Both the position numbers and the translations under genes were made by a program. This document shows positions 21,301 to 33,300 of a stretch of 64,000 bases of DNA, one piece after another. The stretch spans positions 1 through 64,000 of the forward strand of contig JAKCPI010011615.1 in NCBI GenBank assembly GCA_023213315.1. Direction: 5' to 3'. Origin of the DNA: Euborellia annulipes. Lineage: Eukaryota > Arthropoda > Insecta > Dermaptera > Anisolabididae. The notes beneath the pieces are model-generated. The model saw only the letters and a program-made list of their open reading frames with translations, made no database searches and was not told the DNA's origin. How positions within the stretch are numbered: the stretch's first letter is position 1; each line of letters starts with the position of its first letter.

Positions 21301-24300
21301 ATCACAAGATTTCAAAGGCAAAATGAGAATATACATTTTGAAGAGAATCTAAAAAATAAGTGATTTTTGAATTTCAATCAAAAACATGGAGCAAATTTTG
21401 AGAGAATCGAAAAAAATTGAAAAAGTGCATCAGTAAAGTAAAAGTATTCTACTAGTACGTTTTGGCCGATTTGATTCAAAAGCTTAGTGTCACGTCCCAT
21501 GGGAGTACGTAACATAAATATAAAATTTCAACCTTCTAGCTCTTACCGTTGTTGAATATTTTGTTCACATAGACAAACACACACACACAGACAGACCATG
21601 TTTTGAAAACCACTTTTTTGTATTCAGGGGTTCTTTGACTGATACAGATAGTATAATAAATTTCATTCTTAACTTACCAACTCTACAAAGATAAAATGAG
21701 GAAGAGAAACGCTGTGTAGGAAAAAATACATATTCCCAATCGTGGACCCCTTCGGAGAGCTTGTTATATTTCCATTGTTGGATTGGGAGTTCGATTGGGC
21801 CTTCGCTGGTTTCCAAATGGAAATCGAAATTTTTGCTTGAAGAATCTTCACTATTATTGACCCAAGAGAAATTTAATCCAGGAAAGCTCCAGCTCTCCGC
21901 CCCAGGCAACTTCTTTTTCATCTGAAAATTAAGTAAAACAGCAAATGGGTGAAGAGAGAATAAAGTTTAAGTAAAGTTATTATATCATCTGTCCAGTACA
22001 AGACCGGCCTAACTCAACAAAAGCGATTTTTCAGGAGAGCCGAAGTTTCTGCTTTTCCTTTCCGTTCATAACCGTTGCTTGCGTTATCCGATTGCTGAAA
22101 TTTTGCACGATTCATCACAATCATAGAACTCTCCTATAAATTTCCAAAGGATGGTCCGAAGCCCGTTTGTAAGCAGTGTCTGGTCAGCATACTGCATTCG
22201 CCCGACGTCTGCGCACCCCGAATCCAGAGAAGGCCGGATCAAAGAGGAGTTATGAAACTGTCCACGTCGGGAAAACGACCGGCGCCTCGGCGGCGTCGCA
22301 GACATTGTGGAGATATCGTTCTCTGTTTCAAGTTGATACTTATCAAGTAGGGGAAGATGTCACCCCGTTACGTTAAAAGGCCGGAATATATATATAAAAA
22401 TAAAGATAAATTTCCAAACGTTTGTCCCCCTCTCAATACCATTATTATTTTTTCTTCAGTAATCTATGGGAAAAACTCCAAGATGATCCTTCCTTGCACC
22501 GAAATATTTCTACCAATAATGAAATATTTCAGGTTTTTTTAAGATGATTCACTCTTGCAAGGCATCCCGCTCCACAAATACAAGATGGCTCACTTTCCCG
22601 TGCTCAATCTAGAAATGATCCACTAAGATGTTTAAGAAACGGGCTTGCACAAAGATAATAGAGGCAATTTGAAGATATTTGTGCAAAAAAACTCAAAATT
22701 GCATTTTTTTAGTTAGACCTGTCTTGTACTGGACCGACGATATATAACTAGGCAAAAAGAGAGTTATAATATCATGTAAACCAGTTTTGGGACTAAAAAG
22801 TGGAAAATTATTTAGCTAAACTATTTTATTAAATACAGTTTTTCGAAATACAAAATCCCTCAATCTTAACAATTTAGATTATAGAATTTTTACAAGTCAT
22901 CTATATTTTCCAAAAGCATCATATATTTTATTTTAATACCCAGCTCAATAGCCGGAATCATTGGAACAAGACAGCAGAATTAACATACGTACTCGTAGGG
23001 TGAGGGAATTTGAGTTTTTTCCTTAGAGAACATTAGTCTGGTGTTTGTTTTTCGGACATCGAAGGAAAATAGGTTCCAAGTCCCCAAAGAATATGTTATT
23101 GAAATCACAAGAGTTTGAATTTGATTCTAACATTCTTGGGGTCGCCAACCGCAAACGATTGACGAGACCCAGCAGAACCCTGAATAACAGAGTTGTGGAA
23201 GCAAGAATTACTAATTGAAAGAATTGGACTAATGAAGAAAATAGAGAAGCCGCTCTTGTTTGGCTCCAATAATCCCTGCCACTATTGAATACTGAGTTTT
23301 AATAGAAACAGCATCAAGACAGGAACCCGGAGAGAGACCAAAGAAATACCATGTTTATTTTTTTGATTTCTATCTCTGATTGAAAAATTTATTTAAATAT
23401 GAAGTCATTAAATGACAATTGTTCAAAAATTTTGGTATTGTGTATATTGTGGACATACATTGTAAAATATTTGAATTTTTGAACGCAACTTTTTTTCAAA
23501 CTTTTGTTTGTGACCTTAATGACTTCGAGCCCCAAGAATCTACAATTTATTGGTCTCTCTAACCCGTGCAATGATCTCGTGGATCCTAAAGTTAAAAATT
23601 TGACATAATATTAAAAACATTTTGTTCCTTGGTCGACATCATTCAATGCGGAGGGGGGTTGGGGTTTTTGCAACCGGAAAGGAACAAGCCGGCCCGTCGC
23701 ACGGTCTGACGCCTGTTGAAAATATAGAAGGAAAGAGACTGACATGCAAAGAAAAGTACTGCCAGTCCCAGCTAGGGCAGCTCGTGGTCGCCATCCACGT
23801 GATGTGGGCCCCCTGGGCAACGACACCATTCAATTAACAGAGAGTAAAAAGAAACTTACTATTATTTTTAGTCCATATCCATGTATACCAGTCTTTATCG
23901 GGTTCTATTTTATTAATTTTTATAGTGATAGCAGAATTGTGGTCCTCCACTGTCCAAATATAATACCCTGCCGGACTATGGAAAAAATCTTTTCCCTATG
24001 GTGAAGAAAGAGTAATTCATGTTTATGACAATTAACCTGAAAAATAAAAATTAGGTACAATCATTTAATTTTCTTTCCTTATATATATATATTGAGTTTT
24101 TTTAAACACTATCTTTTTTCTTTCAAATGTTTTTATGAAATCCAAAACCTGATCCCAACATAAACACTCCGGAATACTTCCTTAATTTCCTTCATATATT
24201 AGAAAATATTAAATACATGTTTTTCTAATTAATTCAACATTAAAATCCATTTTAATTAGAACATGTTCCTGAATAATGAAGAATAATTTTCATGATATTA

Positions 24301-27300
24301 TAAATACCTGATAAATACTTAAAAATAAGATTAATTTATAAATGATAGAATGACAGTAGTAATGGGCTTTTGATTATTTGTACTTGTCAGTGACTGTAAT
24401 AAAAAGTTTACTATATTATGTTATGGTGTACGTTAATTATTATATAATATTACAATAAATTTACCCAGATGACTTAAATAGAAATGCCTGACCCCACAAT
24501 AGATATATTTCTACAACGGTTATCGTCAAAGTCTTATATGGCCTAAGTTGCCGAAAAGACTGTATGAATGTGTGTGTGAATGAGGAATGGGAGAAAAAAG
24601 TGTGAATGTTTAAAAAAAAAAAAATAAATAAATAAATTTACATATTAAACTTTCATTTTTTTTTAAAATCAAGGAAGGGTGCTCCTAGTGTTTAATGCTA
24701 TTTCCAAGGGTGTTTTGCACTTCAAAAAAGTTGGGAAACTCTGAAATAGGCGATCACGTCAATAGGTACTAGCAGGGCCGTAAAGAGGGCGTGGTAAAAC
24801 AGGCGCCCGCCACGGGCGCAACTGGGCTGGGGGCGAAACAAAGGGGACCGACCTAGTTGTGAGCTGCACGAGGTTTTTATTATTTTGGGAATTAAATTTT
24901 ATTTTGAATATAAAATTTCAAAAATTAATACGCCATCCCCCCTCCCCCTCACATGAGGTTATAAAAAAACAGTTAAGAATAAAAAAAAAAAGTGCAGGAG
25001 GTGGATTTGAACTCGCGAAGTTTGGTTACGTGAGATTGGAAAAAAATATAGATTGCTTGAGGACGAATTAACCACTTAGGGGGCCCGGGGGGGGGGGGGG
25101 GGCCCCCCCCCCCCCCTTTTTCCTCCCTTTTTCCCACCCCCCCCCCCTTCCCACACTTTTCCAACAACCTTAAACTAATAATTAAAATTGGGAAAAGCCA
25201 CTTGAGCCATACTTTATTTAATTCTTTTAAGGAAAAATAAGCCATATTAGAAACATGAAATAAAAGAAGTATTAAAAAAATTTTAATATTCCACATATGA
25301 TATATCATTTTTCTTTACTTTTTATGCGGATTAATAATTTATAATCAAAATGTCAATAGGATTCATAGTTTTCAAATAATACAATGGACAAACGTCAGAT
25401 TGTTTATGCCTTGATGTAATTAAACCAAAAACTCTATCTAACATATGATACATGTAATTAATTCTTGAATTCCCCCTGATTCCAGAGAACTAAAGCCCTT
25501 TTAATTATATGATCTAATTTGGGAGTTATTGGCGATCAAAGTTAAGCCTATTTTCGACCTTAATGACATCAACACTCAATTTTATATATTATCGAAAAAG
25601 CTTATTTAGCATTGTCTGATTAAAACCAAATTTTTACCAGAGATTTATAATTAAAAAATGAGTTTTTTTCTAAAGTTTCATTGAGATTGGTAAAGAAATA
25701 AATAAAATATTGACTATTTTGTAAATTGAGTTTTAGAATTCGGGATCCCGGATGGGTAAGCAGAGAGCCGCACTATGGAGCGGCTCTGGGCGTTACCCAT
25801 CGGGATTCCGAATTGTAAAACTCAAATTTACAAAATAGTCAATATTTTATTTATTTCTTTACCAATCTCAATGAAACTTTTAGAAAAAAACTCATTTTTA
25901 ATTATAAATCTCTGGTAAAAATTTGTTTCAATCAGACAATGCTAAATAAGCTTTTTCGATAATATAGAAAATTGAGTGTTGATGTCATTATAGGTCGAAA
26001 ATAGCCTCAACTTTGATCGCTAATAACTCCCAAATTAGATCATATAGTTAAAGGGCTTTAGTTCTCTGGAATCAGGGGGAATTCAAGAATTAATTAGCAT
26101 GTATCATATGTTAGATAGAGTTTTGGTTTAATTACATCAAGGCATAAACAATCTGATGTTTGTCCATTGATTATTTGAAAACTATGAATCCTATTGACAT
26201 TTTGATTATAAATTATTAATCAGCATAAAAGTAATGAAAAATGATATATCATATGTGGAATATTAAAATTTTTTTTAATACTCCTTTATTTCATGTTTCT
26301 TATATAGTTATATTTCCCTGCGAGAATTAATTAAACCTAGCTCAGGTTGGTTAATTCGTCCTCAAGCAATCTATATTTTTTTTCCATTCTCAAGTAACCA
26401 AACTTCGCGAGTTCAAATCCACCTCCTGCACTTTTTTTTAAATCATATTATCAATTTCCTTTTATTTGTAATGCTAACTTATAATTTCATTTATCTGTCA
26501 TTTAAACGAGAGAAAGGATTTGTGGAATATAAATTTTGGTGACCCCTATGTTTAGGGAATTTTGACAAATTTTTAAATAACTTTTTTTTATTTATGTTGG
26601 CATGAAGGCCACAATTTTAACCAATTGCGCTGGCTGGAGTTGGAGAACGAATCTGGAGGAGCAAATGAGCAGGGTATTATCACAGATTAATGATATATCA
26701 TTAATGAGCAGGGGCGCCGGAACAGGAATTTGACCCGGAATCAGGGCGGGGCAAAAAAATTTTTTTTAGAAAATTAAAATAATTTAATATGTTCAAATAG
26801 TATAAAACAAAAACAAATATAAAATCTACTATAAAATTTTAAATAAAATCACAATTTTAATAAAATTAAAATTTTAAAAATTTGGTAGTGATTTTATTAA
26901 AAATTTTTGGAAAAAATTTGGAAAAAAAATGAATTTCTTACTCTTTAATTTTTTTTAATTTAGAAGATTTTATTTTTCAAAAGTAAAAATATATCATTTT
27001 TAAAAATAAATGAAATAAACCTATGTTAATGAGGAACTTGGCCAAAAAAAAGGTTAGGAAACACTGGATTATGGGGGGGGGGCGGGGGCGGATTAAAGGG
27101 GTAGGGGCGGTGGGGACGTCCCCCCTCCCGATGAGAAATTCAAACAATTATAAAAACTAGCAATCTAAAGAAATTATGATTTCCGCTCTTTAATTTCAAT
27201 TGAATTTGTTACCAATCAATTTAAATAAATAGGAAAGGGGTCTAAATGGCCATAGATGCCGACAATGTCTTTAAATAAAAAAAAAAATGAAAAAAAAACC

Positions 27301-30300
27301 GCCCCCCCCCCGACAAAATTGCATTAATCCGCCACTGGGGGGGCGCAAGTTAGAAGCTTGCCACAGGCATACCCTTGTTACGACACTGGGTACTAGTCTA
27401 GTTTAGATATATACTCTGTGATTCAAACTTCGTTTGCAAGTGGAAATGTTATTTACCCGGGGCCGGATCTGGGGGGGCAGTGGGTGCATGTGCCCCGGGC
27501 GGCAGATATCAGGGGGCGGCAATTAAAAAAAAAGGTAAAATGATTATTAATTTTGAATAGAAAATTTTAAGGAGGGGGCGGCAAATTAAATTTTGCCCCC
27601 TAAAAAATCTCGTAATTCTGGCCCTGTATTTACCAAATTATTATGTAATTAAGAATTTTTAAATATAATTATTTATTATAAAATTAAGTAATTATTAATT
27701 TTTTTTTTTAAATAGACAAAAGACTATTTTAGTTCAGAAAATTTCCACTAGGGTGTACAAAGATGTTTTTGTTAAAAGCAATTGACCTATCTGATAGATT
27801 ATTTTCAGACTATAAATCTTTAACAATTAAATAATAATTAATAAAGTTTTTTTTTTGACAAGTGATAAAAAGTGAATTAAGTGAAATCCATCTAATCTTA
27901 TCTAGGCTAAATTTGAAAAGTTAAAAAAAAAATGAAGATTTTTCTAAAAATCGACTACGTATAAGGTAAAGATAAAATTTTTTATATTTATATTATCGAG
28001 TGTCCGGCTTTTTTCGGAATAATTTGATGCTGTTGATCAATTGACATTGAAATGGCATCCTTTTCAAGTGTTAATTTGACGAACGGTTCACTGCTCATCA
28101 CTAAATGTAATTTTATTCAAATGTGAAAAATAATTTATTTGATCTTTTAAAGTTATTTTATGATACATTGGCATAAAGAATTGGAATGTCCTAGGGGCCG
28201 ATTAATTATAGTAGATAAATTAATTAAATAATCTATAATCATAGAATCTGCTTTATTAGAACTATAATATATACTAGTTGCCCTCGGGCTTGGAGCAGGG
28301 GTTAGCGTGCTGGCCTTCTATATAAAGGGTCGCGGGCTCGGACACCAGGCAGTCCGATGATTTTATTTAAGCCATTTGGATATCAAATGACTTAAATAAG
28401 AATGCCTGAGCCCTCAATAGATTTATTAATAACATGCAAGTATCGTTAAAAGTCTTAAATGGCCTAAGAGCAAGAGCGGATCCAGAGTTTCCCGGGAGGG
28501 GGGGGGGGTGACTGAATCTGGTGTGACTGGTCGCACAACACACAATTTTTTCCTAATTTCGGTAATTTAAAGGTGCATTCTGTACTTGTTTGCCAGAATA
28601 TAAATACAAATCAAATTTTTAAGTATTAATTTTTAAAATTTTACATTCAAAATAAAATTTTTTCAAAAAAAAAGCATTTTTTTCAAATCTCGGGGGGGGG
28701 GGGGGGTAGCTACTCCCTTTATCCCCCCTTGTATCCGCCCTTGCCAAAAAGACTGTGTGAATGTGAGTGTGAGTGGGAAAAAAGTGTGAAGTGTTATAAA
28801 AAATATATGCATATATGTATACTAATAATGGACATTGAGGAGATCAAGGCAGCCAAAAGCAATAAAGAAAATATACATTTTTGCTTCTGCTCACGGACGG
28901 ATTAAAGGGGGGGGGGGGGTGGAGGGGGTGACCGCCCCCTCCAAGGAAAAAATTGAAAAAGACAAGAGAATGAGCAGGTGCAGCCAAAAACAAAAAGCGC
29001 GCGTCCGCTTTATTACAATCCAACGAGACGTTTCGGGTTAATTTGATTTACCCATTTTCAGTCCTTCAAAAATGTTAAAGTTCCCGGGCAATACATGTAA
29101 ATTTATGATTTATGACCAACTACGGGACTTTAACAATTTTGAAGGACTGAAATCGGAGCCTTTTATTTTTGGCTGCACCTGCTCCCTCTCCTCCACTGAC
29201 TTCATTGATTTACCTAAAAATTGAAAAAGTTTTAAAAACTAGTCATCTAAAAATTATGATTTTTTTTGTCTAAAATATATTTATTTTAAACTATCAATTT
29301 TAAGTCTCAAATCACCTTAACGGTTCTAGTATTTGAAAAGGCTCCCTATTATTGAAAAAAATTTCATCCCCCAGAGAGGCCCTCCTGTAAATTGAATCTT
29401 CCAACCAACCGTCTCCACCGAGTTGGCATCGGGAGCCGTTTATTTAAATTGAATTGGCTGCCAATCAATTTAAATAAATAGGACGGAGCCTAAATGGCCT
29501 CCTATGCCGAAAAAGACCTTAAATAAAAAAAAAACCGCCCCACCGACAAAATTGCATTAATCCGTCCCCTGCTTTTGCTTTATTTTGCTTTATTGTCGAT
29601 GTTTCGGCCGATATTCCGGCCTTCATCAGGACAATGTGCAGTTTGCCTCGAGCTTAAAGGGGCTCGTGGTAACTCCTGTCGAATTGTTGTTGCGAACATT
29701 CGTCTGATGATATGACTTCTGGTCAAGGGCGGATCGGGGGTGTTTCGGGGGGAATTGGGTGAGGTAAGAACAATTTTTTTAATTAAAAAGGGGAGGAAAA
29801 AAAAAAAGAAAAAAAAAAAAAAAAAGGGAAGACGGGGGGGGCCCCTCAATAGTCTATTGAATAAATAATTCAATTCAGGAGTTGCCAAGAGCCCCATTAA
29901 AAAAAAAATATATTTTTTCTTTGTTGCTTCAGATTAGACTTAATAAAGCTCTAAACAAAAGAAATACCACAACACCTCCCCTCAAAAAATGGAACAAAAA
30001 TTGAAATTGTCCAGAAAAACTTTCCAAAAGAGGGTTTTTTTTTCCAAGTAAGCCCCATCTATTATTTTAAATTTGCAACCTTTCACATAAACTGATAGTC
30101 TCACCTCGGATGATAGAGTAAGAAGGGCCAGTAAAAGACTGGACACGAAGCAGAGGATGTCCATCGCGATGAACTGACCACCCGCGACCAAAAACACTCT
30201 CCTATAATCCCATCCGCCCGGAACTCGTTATACAAAACCTAGGATGTTGATTCAATGTCACACTGTTAAAATACATCTCATGTCATGCATGGCATATGAC

Positions 30301-33300
30301 TTTTAACAGCAACCAATAAAAATGAATTTCGTAAAAAAAAAAAAAGCAATTTAGATGGAATATTATTTAACACACTATGATTCATTATCATATTACATAT
30401 AATAAACATTATCATTTTTATAGTTTAAATTAAAATCAAAAAGTCTCATTCATTTTTTCAACTGGCGACATTAATGATTCTGAGAGGGATTTATTGGACT
30501 GGGAAATAAAAGTAAATTACGCTGGGGATATACTGTATTCTAGAACAGCGGTTCCCAACCTTTTTTGATGTAAAAAAAAAAAAAAAAAAACAGTGAGGCC
30601 CAGTCTATACATTAATATAGCCTATATATATAATTTTTATCTCTTTCATTAGAAGTCCGCGGCCCAGTTCTTATCACCCCGCGGCCCACGAGTTGGGAAC
30701 CGCTGTTCTAGAAGATGAAAGTGCCTCCAGATAACCGGGGATCCCAGTCGATACGATCTCTCCAGTCATTAGTGTCATACCTGATACTTTGTCAATACTC
30801 TGAATAACTTTCATGGGAGTAATACTGAGGTGGGTCCCCGTTTCCTTCCTCAGCAGAGGGCATCTCAAATAGAGTTGGTTAATTTTTTGCCATGGGCTGG
30901 ATTTGAACTCGAGTTGTCTTCAATTCAGGATTATAAGCTTAACTGCTTTATCCCCTCGGCTAATCGCTTCCTCTATACGATGAATACGATGCCTCGGACC
31001 CCTGGTTCGCCTCCCGTACCAAGCGAGAAGAATTTATTTCATTTGAATTGGCTACCAATCATTTGAAATAAATAAGGATGAGGTCTAAATGGCCTTAGAT
31101 CAAATTAAAAAAATCTGGTGTGACTGGCGCACAGCACACAACTTTCTCTTACCCTTCGGTAAGAGAAAGTTGTGCACCGTGTTGGTCACACCAGATTTTT
31201 TGTGTCGAGATATATTTAGTTTCCGATAGCACCTTAGTTTCAAACTTGCATTTTAAATGTTGACTGCTTCAAATAAACTATGGTTATTTTTCAAAATTTT
31301 AATCTCATATTTGGACATTTTATACACAATATAGAATCGTAAATAAATACAAAATTTCATAAGAATTGGAAAAAAAAATTTTAAATGTCTAAAAAGTTCC
31401 AAAGGGGACCCCCTTTTTGAATCGAAATTAACATACAAATCCCTATAGGAAATTAACATTGTTCCTATGCGAAGATAAGGTGGAAAGGGAATTTAAAAGA
31501 GTGAGAGAGACGATAAAGTTTGCAAGTGAAAGAGAGACATATATGTTTTCTTTGAAACAATTAAAGACACAAATAAATTTAAAAAAATGGGAATTTAAAT
31601 AATAATTGATTTTTAATCTAATAAAAGAAAAGATTTAAATTCGGTTACCATGGCAACCATTTCTATCTTTCCTATGAAGAACAAGAGTAAAGTGGTCTTC
31701 AGAAGATTTCAACGGCAAAATGAGAATATACATTTTAAAGAGCATCTAAAAAATAGTTCATTTATGAATTTAAAAAAATCCCTTGGAGGGAATTTTGAGA
31801 AATCGAAAAAAACTGAAAAAGTACATCAGTAAAGTACTAGTACTTTTTGGCCGATTTTGTTCAAAGCTTATTTTGAGATTCTTCAAAGGTACCTAAGTTA
31901 AATATAAAATTTCAATCCGCTAGCTCAACTCCTTCATGCTAAAAATCTGTCCACACACACACACACAGACACACACACACACACATACACACAGACCAAT
32001 TTGCGGGACCCACTTTTTTGGACTCAGGGGACCTCAAAACATGTATATCCATCAAAATCTCGAAATCGAATTTTTTGACATGATCGCAATACTTTCTCTC
32101 TCTATATATTTCATATATAGGGTACAAGAAAGTAAAAATAAAGTGGTCTTCAGAAGATTTCAACGGCAAAATGAGAATATACATTTTAAAGAGCATCTAA
32201 AAAATAATTGATTTTTGAATTTAAAAAAAATCCTTGGAGGGAATTTTGAGAAAATCGAAAAAAACTGAAAAAGTACATCAGTAAAGTACTAGTACTTTTT
32301 GGCCGATTTTGTTCAAAAGCTTATTTTGAGATTCTTCAAAGGTACCTAAGTTAAATATAAAATTTCAATCCGCTAGCTCAACTCCCTTCATGCTTAAAAT
32401 CTGTCACACACACACACACACAGACACACACACACACATACACACAGACCAATTTGCGGGACCCACTTTTTGGACTCAGGGGACCTCAAAACATGTATAT
32501 CCATCAAAATCTCGACATCGAATTTTTTGACATGATCGCAATACTTTCTCTCTCTATATATTTCATATATAGGGTACGAGAAAGTAAAAATTCATGTTCT
32601 TTTAAAGATTATGTGAGTTTTGATGTGTTTTATAATCCTTCGCGCTGAGTTCCGCATTTTCCCCCAGAAGTTAAAGAGAATGGGACCGGTATTGTTTTTA
32701 TTTTTTATAATTATTTGAAATAAATTCATAAATAGGAATATGGTTTAATTTTTTTTATAATTAACGCCTACACGGCTAACGTTTCGGTCTCAGTTATAGG
32801 CCTTCCTCAAATCCTTCTGGCAATAATCACTACAATTCTCACTAAACAAGTCAATGAGCGACTCACCTATAAACAGAATACATAATAAATGTATTGTGCC
32901 CTTTTGACAACTCCGGGACAAATGCAATTTGAAGGACTGATGATGGGAGAAATTTTCCTGAAACGTCTCGGTAATAGTTGTAAAATCAGAGGCTTTGATT
33001 TTTGGCTGCTCCTGCTCCCTTCCTTGTGTGAATAATCAGTGTCTAATTTTAAAAGAGTAAATCACATGGGGATACCAAATAGCTTAAATAAAAATGCCTG
33101 GACCCCCCAATAGATATTATAAATAATAACAATTATCGTTAAAGTCTTAAATGGCCTAAGTTGCCGAAAAGACTGTACAGTAAGTAAAAGATGTACAGTA
33201 TTACTATATATAACTTGGTGTTTGTTAATTATTATGATTAGTTATCGATTTTGAACAACTTTCCCGAAATCTAGGAATTCATTAATGATCCCCCCCCTTT

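Noticed and set aside
21669..21851. Second minus-strand open frame inside exon 5
   Set aside because: It overlaps the better frame that continues into exon 6 and lacks the Trp-aromatic pattern.
30674..30868. Minus-strand frame MRCPLLRKETG as a missing exon of the Trp-rich gene
   Set aside because: Part lies within the hAT element and its flank, and it has no Trp-aromatic pattern or fitting splice sites.
31939..32211. 91- and 85-residue open frames around the CA tract
   Set aside because: They are translations of the dispersed family E element and its microsatellite.
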